This document shows positions 8,878 to 17,941 of a stretch of DNA of 64,000 nucleotides, one piece after another; the stretch's first letter is position 1, and every line of letters starts with the position of its first letter. The position numbers were made by a program, and so were the translations under genes. The stretch comes from CADEFX01 sp046154585 (lineage in GTDB: Bacteria; Pseudomonadota; Alphaproteobacteria; Rhizobiales; Hyphomicrobiaceae), in assembly GCA_046154585.1 (NCBI GenBank), contig JBJXDX010000169.1, positions 1 to 64,000 on the forward strand, given 5' to 3'. The notes below the pieces were generated by a model. It was not told the origin of the DNA, made no database searches, and saw only the letters and a list, made by a program, of their open reading frames with translations.

Positions 8878-9663
8878 ATGCAGCTCGGCAAAGGGATTTC
8901 CGCAATCGTCACCGGCGGGGCCTCGGGACTGGGCGCAGCGACAGCGCGCGCTTTGGCGGAAAAAGGCGTCAAGGTCACCATCCTGGATCTGAGCGCGGAC
9001 GCCGGCGCGGCGGTGGCCAAGGAGATCGGCGGCCTCTACGCCAAGTGCGATGTCACCAGCGAAGCCGCCGTGGACGAGGCGATTTCCAAGGCCCGCCAAG
9101 CCCATGGCCAGGAGCGCATTCTCGTCAACTGCGCCGGCATCGCCATCGGCAAGCGCATCGCGCGCCGCGGCAAGGAGCCGAACACGACCGAATCTCACGA
9201 CCTCGCCAGCTTCAGCAAGGTCATTCACATCAACCTGATCGGCACCTTCCTGATGATGTCGAAGAGTGCGGCCGGCATGCTCTCGCTCGAACCTCTCGCC
9301 GGCGACGGCGAGCGCGGCGTCATCATCAACACGTCGTCCGTCGCGGCTCAGGACGGCCAGATGGGCCAGGTGGCCTATTCGGCTTCGAAGGGCGGCGTTG
9401 CTGCCATGACGCTGCCCGTCGCGCGCGACCTCGCCCGGGACGGCATTCGCGTGTGCGCCATCCTTCCGGGCCTCTTCCACACGCCGATGTTCGACAGCCT
9501 GCCCGACGACGCGCGCCGGGCCCTGGCGGCCACGGTGCCGTTCCCCTCCCGCCTTGGGAAGGCGTCGGAATACGCCGCTTTGGCATGTCATATTTGCGAA
9601 AACGCAATGCTGAATGGCGAAAGCATCAGGCTCGATGGCGCCATTCGTCTTGCCCCGCGCTAA
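8878..9663 (+). CDS. SDR dehydrogenase, 3-hydroxyacyl-CoA dehydrogenase type II-like
   Basis: 261-residue classical short-chain dehydrogenase. The cofactor motif is TGGASGLGAATARAL near residue 14, followed by NCAGIAIG, the catalytic Ser in NTSSVAAQDGQ and the YSASK Tyr/Lys pair. LPGLFHTPMFDSLP and the C-terminal NGESIRLDGAIRLAPR match the HSD10 / 3-hydroxyacyl-CoA dehydrogenase type II branch that oxidises 2-methyl-3-hydroxyacyl-CoA or related substrates with NAD+. The ATG at 8878 follows AAAGGACAG; an upstream in-frame start lacks support. Confidence 0.88.
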   Translation: MQLGKGISAIVTGGASGLGAATARALAEKGVKVTILDLSADAGAAVAKEIGGLYAKCDVTSEAAVDEAISKARQAHGQERILVNCAGIAIGKRIARRGKEPNTTESHDLASFSKVIHINLIGTFLMMSKSAAGMLSLEPLAGDGERGVIINTSSVAAQDGQMGQVAYSASKGGVAAMTLPVARDLARDGIRVCAILPGLFHTPMFDSLPDDARRALAATVPFPSRLGKASEYAALACHICENAMLNGESIRLDGAIRLAPR

Positions 9664-9784
9664 CAGCCGGGGTACACGGAGCGGACGGCGGAACCGGAAC
9701 AAGAATGCGGCGTTGTAACGACGGTGGGGCAAGCGTTTAACGATCAGTTGCCGGGCATTCCTCCGGCCCACAAGGGCGAGTTCG

Positions 9785-10816
9785 ATGGTATTGCGTTTCT
9801 TGCGGCACTGGCGCCTTGCGCCGGGGCCGGCGATTGTGCCCGTTGCCGCCTATTGCTTCGTCATTCTGTCGCTTTGCGCACTCGCCGCCCAGGCAACCGG
9901 CCAACTCGCCGGCATGGTCGCGCAACTGGTGCCCGCGCTTACGGAAACGTCTTCACCTCCGGTAACCAAGCCTGCCGACGCCCTACCTGCTGCGCCGGAG
10001 AAGGCAGCGATGAGCGTACCGCACGGCCACACGCAGGGCTCGGTCGTCCTGACTCAAGGCTGGGGCGGCTACGGGCGGGACCGTTCCCTCTGGCGCGAGC
10101 GTGACGCCTGGCGCAAGCGCGATCGGGAACGCCATGACAACGACTGGTGGAACTCGCGCGACGGCGACGACAATGATGAGAGGCGCCCGGACCAAAGCAA
10201 CACCTCTCGCACAGTGTGCGTGCGCCTGTGCGACGGCTACTACTGGCCCATCAGCTACGCGACGACACCGGAAAATTTCGATCGCGACCGTCAGAAATGC
10301 GAATCGAGTTGCGGCTCGCCGGCTAGGCTCTATCGCGGCAGAACCGGCTCCGAAATCGACGACATGGAAGACCAGAACGGACAACCGTATCGCCGCCTCA
10401 AGACAGCGTTCCTCTACCGCACGCAATACGAGGCGAGCTGCAAGTGCAAAGCCGAGCCCTGGTCCAAGGAGGCGACCGACCGTCACAGAATTTACGCCCT
10501 GGAGGCCGCTAAGGCGAAAGGCGACAAGGTCGCCGCGCAGCAGCTCAATGAGATGAAAGCCGCGCGCGAGGCCGAGCGGCGCCAGGCCTTGACGGCAGCG
10601 CGTCACCCGAGCGGCACAGCCGGCACGTCGTCCACCGTCGCGACCAACGCCGCCGCTGAAAGCGCTGACCAAGCCCCCGCCACCGGCACTCACACAACCC
10701 ACCAGCCAGCCGCCAACGGACGCATGGGTCTTGGGGCTCGCCCCCCGGCTCCTCCGTCCAGATCGAGCGGCCGGCCGATGCGCACGTGGAGCGATCGCAG
10801 CGACGCGTCGCCTTAA
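9785..10816 (+). CDS. DUF2865 domain protein, membrane-anchored
   Basis: 343-residue protein of unknown function from a family largely confined to Hyphomicrobiales. Residues about 18-45 form one hydrophobic segment that could be a signal anchor. A charged Arg/Asp-rich stretch (about 100-140) precedes the DUF2865 core: TVCVRLCDGYYWPISYATTP, CESSCGSPARLY, TAFLYRTQYEASCKCK. The core contains paired cysteines (CVRLC, CESSC, CKC) suggestive of disulfides in the periplasm. The C-terminal about 80 residues are low-complexity Ala/Thr/Ser/Pro. No function is assignable. Confidence 0.8.
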   Translation: MVLRFLRHWRLAPGPAIVPVAAYCFVILSLCALAAQATGQLAGMVAQLVPALTETSSPPVTKPADALPAAPEKAAMSVPHGHTQGSVVLTQGWGGYGRDRSLWRERDAWRKRDRERHDNDWWNSRDGDDNDERRPDQSNTSRTVCVRLCDGYYWPISYATTPENFDRDRQKCESSCGSPARLYRGRTGSEIDDMEDQNGQPYRRLKTAFLYRTQYEASCKCKAEPWSKEATDRHRIYALEAAKAKGDKVAAQQLNEMKAAREAERRQALTAARHPSGTAGTSSTVATNAAAESADQAPATGTHTTHQPAANGRMGLGARPPAPPSRSSGRPMRTWSDRSDASP

Positions 10817-10983
10817 GGCTTCGACGCGCATCGGCGGCCGATACTGCACCGTGCCGGCGACGGCGGCACTTTTCCCTGCAAGTCACTTGATCCCTGCTTT
10901 ATGCTGCTGGTGCGCCGAGACCGATCGTTGTCCGGTTGAGGCAGCATGGTGCGCCGCTGGTGCGCGAGTGTCGAACACGTGAG

Positions 10984-11967
10984 ATGCGCGACATGCCCGA
11001 GACAAATTCAGACCTTTTCCCGAACGGCTGGACGCAGGCTACGCGCTATCCCGATCCGGCCATCACCGCGCTCGATCCGCGCTTCGAGAAATACTGGGTG
11101 AAGCTCGCCTGTGTCGAACGCCTGGCGACTGGATGCCGCTGGGCCGAAGGACCGGTGTGGTTCGGCGACGGCCGCTATCTGCTATGGAGCGATATTCCCA
11201 ACAACCGCATCCTGAAATGGGATGAAGAAACGGGCGCCGTCAGCGCGTATCGCAAGCCTTCCGACTTCGCCAACGGCAACACGCGCGACCGCCAGGGCCG
11301 CCTCATCACCTGCGAGCACGGCGGCCGCCGCATCACCCGCACGGAGTACGACGGCGCCATCACTGTGCTCATGGACAGCTACGACGGCAAGCGCCTCAAC
11401 TCGCCCAACGACATCGTCGTGAAGTCCGACGGCTCCATCTGGTTCACCGACCCGCCGTTCGGCCTCGGCGGCTACTACGAGGGCTATGTCGCCAAGCAGG
11501 AGCTTGGCCAGAACATCTTCCGTTTCGATCCCGAAACCGGCCGCGGCGAGATCGTCGCCGACGACGTGCTCGGGCCCAACGGCCTGTGCTTCTCACCCGA
11601 CGAGACCAAGCTCTACGTCGTGGAATCGCGCGCGACGCCGACGCGCAAGCTCAAGGTGTTCGACGTGACGAAGAACGGCACCGGGCTCTCGAACGGGCGC
11701 TTGTTCATCGATTGCGGCCCAGGCGCGGCCGACGGCATGCGCTGCGACACCGACGGCAACCTGTGGTGCGGCTGGGGCATGGGCAAGCCGGAGCTTGACG
11801 GCGTCATGGTCTTCGCCCCCGACGGCACGCCCATCGGCCGGATCGCCCTGCCGGAGCGGTGCGCCAACCTCTGCTTCGGCGGCAAGCACAGGAACCGGCT
11901 GTTCATGGCCGCGAGCCAGTCTCTATATGCGGTTTACGTTCATGCCCAGGGCGTGCCCGGTAGCTGA
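10984..11967 (+). CDS. SMP-30/gluconolactonase-family hydrolase
   Basis: 327-residue six-bladed beta-propeller lactonase-type enzyme. Motifs include RWAEGPVWFGDGRYLLWSDIP (metal-binding Glu of blade 1), LITCEHGGRRITR, RLNSPNDIVVKSDGSIWFTDPP (metal-binding Asn) and the late ADGMRCDTDGNLWCG (metal Asp). The family hydrolyses sugar or other lactones using a divalent metal. The starts at 10984 and 10993 are both plausible, with no strong ribosome site. It is followed after 17 bases by the YeeE/YedE pair, but a functional link is not evident. Confidence 0.87.
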   Translation: MRDMPETNSDLFPNGWTQATRYPDPAITALDPRFEKYWVKLACVERLATGCRWAEGPVWFGDGRYLLWSDIPNNRILKWDEETGAVSAYRKPSDFANGNTRDRQGRLITCEHGGRRITRTEYDGAITVLMDSYDGKRLNSPNDIVVKSDGSIWFTDPPFGLGGYYEGYVAKQELGQNIFRFDPETGRGEIVADDVLGPNGLCFSPDETKLYVVESRATPTRKLKVFDVTKNGTGLSNGRLFIDCGPGAADGMRCDTDGNLWCGWGMGKPELDGVMVFAPDGTPIGRIALPERCANLCFGGKHRNRLFMAASQSLYAVYVHAQGVPGS

Positions 11968-11984
11968 GAAAGGCAAGGCGCGCA

Positions 11985-12413
11985 ATGCAGAATTTCACTC
12001 CTGTCGGTGGGCTGGTTGGCGGCCTCATGCTCGGCACGGCGGCGGCTCTGTTCCTGTTGCTGGCCGGACGTATATCCGGCATCTCGGGTATCCTCGAAGG
12101 GGCGCTGCGGCTTCCTTTCTCATGGCGCCACGCCTATCTCCTCGGACTGCCGCTAGGCACGCTGCTCGTGCTGATGCTCGCCCCGCAAGTCGTCGCGGCA
12201 CCGGCGCTGCCGGCCTCATGGGCACTGCTCGCGGTCTCCGGACTTCTCGTCGGCTTCGGCGCCCGTCTCGGTGGCGGCTGCACCTCCGGCCACGGCGTCT
12301 GCGGCATCCCGCGCCTGTCGCCGCGCTCTATCATTGCGACATGTGTGTTCATGGCCGTCGCCGCACTTGTGGTCTTCGTAACGCGTCACCTCGTGCCGCT
12401 GGGAGACATGTGA
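11985..12413 (+). CDS. YeeE/YedE half-transporter, first gene
   Basis: 142-residue membrane protein with about four hydrophobic segments. It carries the YeeE/YedE (sulfur transport) signature GGGCTSGHGVCGIPRLS near residue 95. Full-length YeeE from other bacteria takes up thiosulfate through conserved cysteines, and half-size homologues (PmpA/PmpB type) work as pairs. The stop overlaps the ATG of the next gene (TGATG), so the two halves are translationally coupled. The exact sulfur substrate is not known. Confidence 0.88.
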   Translation: MQNFTPVGGLVGGLMLGTAAALFLLLAGRISGISGILEGALRLPFSWRHAYLLGLPLGTLLVLMLAPQVVAAPALPASWALLAVSGLLVGFGARLGGGCTSGHGVCGIPRLSPRSIIATCVFMAVAALVVFVTRHLVPLGDM

Positions 12414-12874
12414 TGATCATCCTTCTCGCTCTCGCCTGCGGAATCCTGTTCGGCGCCGGCCTCGCCATCTCCGGCATGATCAATCCACAAAAGATCCTCG
12501 CCTTCCTCGATGTCGGTGGCATCCCGTCCGGCACGTGGGACCCGACACTCGGCGTGGTGTTTGCGGCCGCCCTTGTGCCGATGTTCATCGCTTACGGCAT
12601 CCAGCGGCGCATGGCCCGCCCAGCGCTCGACGCCCAATTCGAGGTCCCCGCGCGCAGCGACATCGACGGCCGGCTCGTGACCGGCGCGGCCATTTTCGGC
12701 GCCGGCTGGGGGCTGGCCGGCCTGTGTCCCGGCCCGGCGCTCGCCGCGCTGCCGGCCGCTGGATCGCAGCTGCCGGCGCTCATCGTCTTCATCGCCGCCA
12801 TGCTCGCCGGCATCTGGCTGTCTACCCGGTTTACCAGTGCTCCCGTTCTCGAGCCCGAGCGCGCATCGTCCTGA
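12413..12874 (+). CDS. YeeE/YedE half-transporter, second gene
   Basis: 153-residue partner of the preceding gene. It begins MIILLALACGILFGAGLAISGM, then NPQKILAFLDVGG, and has the second-half signature FGAGWGLAGLCPGPALAAL with a conserved Cys. Together the two proteins reconstitute one YeeE-like unit. A much longer in-frame open reading frame extends upstream through the first half and the SMP-30 gene, but the ATG at 12413 overlaps the preceding stop and starts at the family N-terminus. Confidence 0.87.
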   Translation: MIILLALACGILFGAGLAISGMINPQKILAFLDVGGIPSGTWDPTLGVVFAAALVPMFIAYGIQRRMARPALDAQFEVPARSDIDGRLVTGAAIFGAGWGLAGLCPGPALAALPAAGSQLPALIVFIAAMLAGIWLSTRFTSAPVLEPERASS

Positions 12875-12908
12875 CCGATACCAACTAAGAAACCGCAAGG
12901 AGACCCAG

Positions 12909-13880
12909 ATGTCCGATCTGCCGAAATCGATCCGCATCAACGAGGAAGGCCCGCGCGAAGGCTTTCAGATCGAGAAGGGCCCCATCTCCACCGCCCGCAA
13001 GATCGAGCTGATCGACAGCCTGTCGCTCACCGGCCTGAAGCACATCCAGTGCGTGTCGTTCGTCAATCCGAAGAACGTGCCGGGCTGGGCCGACGCCGAG
13101 GAGGTGAGCCAGGGCTTCAAGAAGCATCCGGGTGTCAGCTACACCTGCCTCTGGCTCAACGACAAGGGCCTGCTGCGCGCGATTGCCGTTGATCGCTACG
13201 ACATTCGCGGCTCCATCTCCCTGACGGCGTCGGAAAAATTTCTCAAGCGCAATCAGAACCGCACACTGAAGGAGAACTACGCCGCCCAGGCCGGCATGAT
13301 CCGCTTGTTCAAGGAGAACGGCATCGCCATCGATCGCGCCTCCATGATGGCCGCGTTCGGCTGCAACTTCGAAGGCGACATGCCGACCGGACGCCTCCTC
13401 GAAATGGTCGGCCAGGTCTTTGAGCTAGCTGCCGAGCACGATCTCAAGATCAAAGTCCTGTCGCTCGCCGACACCATGGCCTGGGCGACACCTGCCACGA
13501 TCAAGCGCATCGTCGGCGCTGTTCGCAACAAGCACCCCGATGTCGCGCTGGCACTGCACTTGCACGACACGCGCGGTATGGGCATTGCCAACGCCTATGC
13601 CGGCCTCGAGATGGGCGTCGCCATCTATGACGCCGCAGTGGCCGGCCTCGGCGGCTGCCCGTTCGCCGCGCACAAGAGCGCCGCCGGCAACGTCTGCACC
13701 GAGGATCTCGTGTTCATGTGCGAGGAGATGGGCATCGACACCGGCGTTGACCTGCGCAAGCTCATCGAGACCGCCATCCTCGCCGAGGACATTGTCGGCC
13801 ATCCGCTGCCCGGCTCCGTCAAAGGCGGCGGCAACCTCGCCGTCCTGCGCGAGCAGATCCGCGCGGCGCAGGCGGCGTAA
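12909..13880 (+). CDS. HMG-CoA lyase-like TIM-barrel enzyme with altered acidic residues
   Basis: 323-residue HMGL-like aldolase. In human HMG-CoA lyase the first strand reads VGPRDGLQ; here it is EEGPREGFQ, so Arg16 is kept but the metal-ligand Asp is Glu17. The human VIETTSF Glu is replaced by Gln47 (HIQCVSF). The two metal histidines (ALHLHDTRG), SLADT and the catalytic loop AGLGGCPFA with Cys250 remain. The family cleaves 3-hydroxy-3-methylglutaryl-CoA or citramalyl-type CoA esters to acetyl-CoA and a keto product. The substitutions suggest a subfamily with a different substrate. AAGGAG precedes the ATG. Lyase family certain, substrate uncertain. Confidence 0.85.
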   Translation: MSDLPKSIRINEEGPREGFQIEKGPISTARKIELIDSLSLTGLKHIQCVSFVNPKNVPGWADAEEVSQGFKKHPGVSYTCLWLNDKGLLRAIAVDRYDIRGSISLTASEKFLKRNQNRTLKENYAAQAGMIRLFKENGIAIDRASMMAAFGCNFEGDMPTGRLLEMVGQVFELAAEHDLKIKVLSLADTMAWATPATIKRIVGAVRNKHPDVALALHLHDTRGMGIANAYAGLEMGVAIYDAAVAGLGGCPFAAHKSAAGNVCTEDLVFMCEEMGIDTGVDLRKLIETAILAEDIVGHPLPGSVKGGGNLAVLREQIRAAQAA

Positions 13881-13891
13881 GGCTCAGCACT

Positions 13892-14788
13892 TCATCGCCT
13901 ATACCGCCGCTGGATCAGAATATTCGCCGTCGCCGTCAGCACCAGCGTCGCCGTCATCAGGATGAACGACACGGCGGCGCCGAAAGGCCAGTTGTTGAGC
14001 TGGAACTGGCCGAACACGAGCGGCCCCATCATCTTGAACTTCGGGCCGCCGAGCAGCACCGGCGTCGCGTAGGCGTTCATGCCCAGAATGAACGTCAGGA
14101 TCGTGCCGGCAATGATGCCCGGCAGCGCCAAGGGCCACAGCACGCGGCGGAACATGGCGAACGGCCCGGCGCCGAGGCTGAACGCCGCCTCCTCGATGTT
14201 CCGCTCGATGCCTTCGATCACGCTCTGCAGCGTCAGCACCATGTACGGGAGATTGACGGCAATGATGCCGGCGATCACCGCGCCTTCGGTGAACATGATC
14301 TGTATCGGCTCGGAAATGATGCCGAGGTCCATCAGCGTGACGTTGAGGAAGCCCTTGCTGCCGAACAGCGTCATCCAGCCCGCAGCGCGCACGGCGTTGC
14401 CGACGAACAGCGGCAGCACCACAAGCATGATGAGGATGTTCTTGAAACGAGTCTGCGTGCGCGCCAGAACGTACGCCAGCGGAAAGCCGAGTACGAGGCA
14501 GATCGCCGTGCAGATCAGCGCCACCTTCAGCGTCGTGAAAAAGATGTTCGTGTAATACGGATCGGTGAAGAACTTGATGTAGTTCTCCGCGGTGAAGGCT
14601 TCCACCATCATCACGCGCGGCTTGAACTGGTTGAGGCTATAGCGGAACAGGATGCAGATCGGCAGCAGCAAGCCCATGACGACGATCACCGTCGCCGGCC
14701 CGATGAGCACGCCCGCCGACAACAGCGATGCGCTGCGCTCGTCGTCTATCCGGGGTGGTGCTGCCGTTGCTGCTACCGTCTGTGCCAT
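13892..14788 (-). CDS. Polyamine-type ABC importer permease (PotB-like)
   Basis: 298-residue inner-membrane permease with six predicted transmembrane segments. The cytoplasmic EAA-type loop reads EEAAFSLGAGPFAMFRRVLWPLALPGI. It pairs with the permease at 17042 and belongs to the spermidine/putrescine/opine type of importers. It is the last gene of the set that starts near 20428. The ATG at 14788 is chosen because the upstream extension overlaps the receptor gene and lacks hydrophobic character. A strong hairpin separates it from that gene. Confidence 0.9.
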   Translation of the reverse strand: MAQTVAATAAPPRIDDERSASLLSAGVLIGPATVIVVMGLLLPICILFRYSLNQFKPRVMMVEAFTAENYIKFFTDPYYTNIFFTTLKVALICTAICLVLGFPLAYVLARTQTRFKNILIMLVVLPLFVGNAVRAAGWMTLFGSKGFLNVTLMDLGIISEPIQIMFTEGAVIAGIIAVNLPYMVLTLQSVIEGIERNIEEAAFSLGAGPFAMFRRVLWPLALPGIIAGTILTFILGMNAYATPVLLGGPKFKMMGPLVFGQFQLNNWPFGAAVSFILMTATLVLTATANILIQRRYRR

Positions 14789-14814
14789 ACGCCGTCCGCG
14801 CCGGAGAATTGAGG

Positions 14815-14844
14815 GCCGGGGCGTGCGCTCTGGCACGACCCGGC
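14815..14844 (-). terminator. Intercistronic hairpin between receptor and PotB-like permease
   Basis: In minus-strand sense GCCGGG T CGTGC pairs with GCACG C CCCGGC: 6 + 5 base pairs, one internal mismatch, a 6-base loop. There is no T-tract, so it is more likely a 3'-end stabiliser or partial terminator of the receptor mRNA than a full stop. Confidence 0.5.
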
Positions 14845-14853
14845 TCCTCCATC

Positions 14854-15918
14854 TCAGCCCTTGAGCTCCTTGTCCCACCACTCCTTCAGCGCGACGTCTT
14901 GCTCCGTCATGTGCCCGTAATCGAGGTCAACGAGGCCCTTGATCTCATCGGCCGTAAAGCCGATGCGCTTGTTGAGGTCAGCCGTCACCTTCGCGTTCAT
15001 CACGGTCGGGTTGTAGCCCATGTCGATGGCGAAGTTTTCCTGGGCGCCCGGATCGAGCATCGCGTCGATATAGGCGTAGGCGCCGTCCTTGTTCGGCGCG
15101 TTCTTCGGGATCACGAGTCCCGACACGTAGGACAGGGTGCCTTCGGTCGGAGCGATTGACTCCACCGGAATGCCGGCATTCTGCCACTGCACCACGCGCG
15201 CCTTCCACATGATGCCGATGCCGAATTCCTCCGCCTTCAGCCCCTGCGCGAACGCCTCATTGGTCGGATAGATGCGTGCACCGGCCTTCTTGCATTCCAG
15301 CAGCAGCTTCTTGCCTGGCTCCAGGTCTTTCGTCGTGCCTCCGGCGGCCAACGCTGCAGCTACCAGGGTATATTGATACTGGATGTCGATGATGCCGAGC
15401 TTGTTGCCATGCTTGGGATCGAACACCTCCTTGTAGCTCTTGGGTTTGCCGCCCATGAACTTCTCGTTGAAGATGGCAACCTTGCCCGAATAGATATGGC
15501 CGACGCCGTGCTTGTATTTCATCGACGGCAGCATGTTCTTGGCGTTGGGAACCTTGCTGTAGTCGATCTCGTCGGTCACGCCCGCATCGTACATCTGGTA
15601 CATGTTGAGCGCCGACAACCCCTGCACATCGCTGGTGCCGCGCGGCAGGCGCTTCTCGGCCAGCATCTTGCTGCGCCGCTGCGGATCGCCGGCTTGGTCT
15701 TGCACGACCTCCCAGCCTTTGGAGATCAGCAACGGCTGCTCGATGTTCTTGGTGAGGAGCCGGGCGTAGTCGCCACCCCATGTGCCAATGATGATTTTGC
15801 CCTTGGCCTGCGCGCGCACGATCGCCGGCATCCCGACGACAGCTGCGCCGGTAACCGCCGCAGCGCCCTTCAACACTTGACGCCGCGACGCCTTGCTACG
15901 CGTGAACTGACTGGTCAT
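14854..15918 (-). CDS. ABC importer solute-binding protein, PotD/spermidine type
   Basis: 354-residue periplasmic receptor with a twin-arginine-type leader (ASRRQVLKGAAAVTGAAVVGMPAIVRAQA). The mature part begins IIIGTWGGDYARLLTKN and carries NAGIPVESIAPTEGTLSYVSGLVIPKNAP, typical of the spermidine/putrescine-binding cluster. The Tat leader implies folding before export. The ligand is unknown: this cluster also includes opine, phosphonate and thiamine-type binders. The ATG at 15918 has GGGAGAGCAG upstream; earlier in-frame starts do not precede the leader. Confidence 0.9.
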   Translation of the reverse strand: MTSQFTRSKASRRQVLKGAAAVTGAAVVGMPAIVRAQAKGKIIIGTWGGDYARLLTKNIEQPLLISKGWEVVQDQAGDPQRRSKMLAEKRLPRGTSDVQGLSALNMYQMYDAGVTDEIDYSKVPNAKNMLPSMKYKHGVGHIYSGKVAIFNEKFMGGKPKSYKEVFDPKHGNKLGIIDIQYQYTLVAAALAAGGTTKDLEPGKKLLLECKKAGARIYPTNEAFAQGLKAEEFGIGIMWKARVVQWQNAGIPVESIAPTEGTLSYVSGLVIPKNAPNKDGAYAYIDAMLDPGAQENFAIDMGYNPTVMNAKVTADLNKRIGFTADEIKGLVDLDYGHMTEQDVALKEWWDKELKG

Positions 15919-15955
15919 TCCTGCTCTCCCTTTCCGCAACACACACGTCTTCCGA

Positions 15956-17035
15956 CTATTGCAATCCTTCAGCGCCTCGTGCGCCGCCCGCAAACAGCGC
16001 GCCCGTCGAGGCAGCCCAACCGACATGCACGGCGTCGCCCGTCTTGAGGTCCAGCCCGCCTTCGCGGTTGGGAATCTGAACAATGACCCGCTCCTTCGAC
16101 GGCAGGCTCACGTGCACATCGATATTGGCTCCGAGGTAGGAGACGAAATCGACGACGCCCGGCAACTGGTTGTCGAGCCCCGGCAGGGGTGCGGTACCGA
16201 GCGAGATGCGCTCCGGGCGCAGCGCCAGAGACGCCGGCCCCACCAGACCGTTCGGACACCTGATGTCGAGCCCGCCGTCGGTGCGAAACTTTCCCGCGGC
16301 CTCCACCGCGCCTTCGAGGAACGTCGACCGCCCGACGAAGCCGGCCACGAAGCGATCGGCCGGCCTTTCGTACAGATCGCGCTGTGTGCCGAGCTGGCGC
16401 ACGGAGCCGTCATTCATGACCACGAGGCGGTCTGCCATCGTCAGCGCCTCCTCCTGGTCGTGCGTGACCATGATGGTCGTGAGGCCGAGCTGGCGCGTCA
16501 GCTGGCGGATCTCGATGCGCACCTCTTGCCGCAACTTGGCATCGAGGTTCGACAACGGCTCGTCGAGCAGGAGAACGTCGGGCTTGAACACCAGCGCGCG
16601 CGCCAGCGCAACGCGCTGCTGCTGGCCGCCCGAAAGCTGGCGCGGCAGGCGTTCGCCCAGATGCCCGAGCCGCACCAGTCGCAGGGCTTCCGCCACCCGC
16701 GGCGCAATCTCCGGCTTTCCTACCTTGCGCATCTCGAGCCCGAACGCGACGTTCTCGGCCACCGACAGATGCGGAAACAACGCATAGTTCTGGAACACCA
16801 GGCCCGCGTTGCGCTTCCAGGGCGGCAGCGTCGTCACATCGCGCCCGCCCAGCATGACGATACCGGCGGTCGCCTCCACGAAGCCCGCGATGATACGCAG
16901 CGTCGTGGTCTTGCCGCATCCCGAGGGGCCTAGCAGCACCAGGAACTCGCCATCGGGCACATCGAGCGTCACATCGCGAACGGCGTGGAAATCGCCGTAC
17001 CGCTTGGTCACATTCTGCAACTGAAGACGCGCCAT
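15956..17035 (-). CDS. ABC importer ATPase, PotA-like
   Basis: 359-residue cytoplasmic ATPase energising the neighbouring permeases. Walker A is GPSGCGKTT, the signature is LSGGQQQRVALARAL, Walker B is VLLLDEPLSNLDAKL and the switch His is in MVTHDQEEALTMADR. A C-terminal TOBE-type domain (from about residue 240: LALRPERISLG) gives the length typical of PotA/FbpC/UgpC ATPases. It lies 6 bases after the PotC-like gene, so they share an mRNA. Confidence 0.93.
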   Translation of the reverse strand: MARLQLQNVTKRYGDFHAVRDVTLDVPDGEFLVLLGPSGCGKTTTLRIIAGFVEATAGIVMLGGRDVTTLPPWKRNAGLVFQNYALFPHLSVAENVAFGLEMRKVGKPEIAPRVAEALRLVRLGHLGERLPRQLSGGQQQRVALARALVFKPDVLLLDEPLSNLDAKLRQEVRIEIRQLTRQLGLTTIMVTHDQEEALTMADRLVVMNDGSVRQLGTQRDLYERPADRFVAGFVGRSTFLEGAVEAAGKFRTDGGLDIRCPNGLVGPASLALRPERISLGTAPLPGLDNQLPGVVDFVSYLGANIDVHVSLPSKERVIVQIPNREGGLDLKTGDAVHVGWAASTGALFAGGARGAEGLQ

Positions 17036-17041
17036 ATGTTC

Positions 17042-17917
17042 TCAGACCACCCGGCTGATTTTGACGAAACGATCCGTGATCAGCATCGCCGATCCGATCA
17101 GCAGAATCTGCAGCACCGAGACGGCGGCAATGGTCGGATCAATCTTCCATTCGAGATACTGCAGGATCGCGATCGGCAGCGTCGTGCGCCCGGGACCGAC
17201 CAAGAACAGGCTCATCTCGAGATTGCCGAACGAGCTCACGAAGCCAAACAGCGATGCTGCCACGATGCCCGGCAGGATCGACGGCAGCGTCACCCGCCGG
17301 AACGTGGTCCAGCGATCCGCTCCGAGGCTCTGGGCCGCCTCCTCGATCGTGCGATCGGACCCGGCGAGGCTTGCCGTCACGAGCCGCACACACCAGGGAA
17401 TAACAACCAGCACGTGGCCGGCAATCAAACCGCCGAGAGAGCCCAGGATGGGAATGCTGGTGTGGATCTCTGTTTCCACGTGAAACACATATAGCGCCGT
17501 CCCCAGCACGACGCCCGGCACCACAAGGGGCAGCAGCAGCAGGCTGTTCAGAGCCTCACGCCCGTTGAACCGCATGCGCGTTAAGCACAATGCCGCCGGC
17601 ACGCCGACGGCAAGCCCGATCAGCGTGGCGATGACGCCGACCTGCAGGCTGAGCAGGAAGCCATTGATGAATCGGTCGTTCCCTGCGATCGCCGCGAACC
17701 ACTTGAGCGAATAGCCTTCCGGTGGAAACGAAGGGATCTCCTGCCGAAAGAAGGCCAGCCACGTCACGAAGAACAGCGGCGTCAGAATGTAGGCGAGCGC
17801 GAGCCCGGCCATGCCATTCAGCGCATATCGGCCGAGGCGGCGCGAGTTGAATCCAGCCGACCTCACCCGGTCGCCCATATGACCGGCTGCATCGGCAGAT
17901 GACGTCGATTGCACCAT
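17042..17917 (-). CDS. Polyamine-type ABC importer permease (PotC-like)
   Basis: 291-residue inner-membrane permease. Six transmembrane segments follow a hydrophilic N-terminus of about 30 residues, and the EAA loop reads EEAAQSLGADRWTTFRRVTLPSILPGI. It heterodimerises with the PotB-like protein at 13892. The ATG at 17917 is preceded by GCGGAGGG. It lies 24 bases after the amidohydrolase stop, which places the transporter in the same transcription unit as the two amidohydrolases. Confidence 0.9.
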   Translation of the reverse strand: MVQSTSSADAAGHMGDRVRSAGFNSRRLGRYALNGMAGLALAYILTPLFFVTWLAFFRQEIPSFPPEGYSLKWFAAIAGNDRFINGFLLSLQVGVIATLIGLAVGVPAALCLTRMRFNGREALNSLLLLPLVVPGVVLGTALYVFHVETEIHTSIPILGSLGGLIAGHVLVVIPWCVRLVTASLAGSDRTIEEAAQSLGADRWTTFRRVTLPSILPGIVAASLFGFVSSFGNLEMSLFLVGPGRTTLPIAILQYLEWKIDPTIAAVSVLQILLIGSAMLITDRFVKISRVV

Positions 17918-17941
17918 AAATTGCGGCCCTCCGCCGCAAGT

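Noticed and set aside
16485..16650. Possible frameshift in the PotA-like ATPase
   Set aside because: Other frames look open, but the main frame keeps Walker A, signature and Walker B without break.
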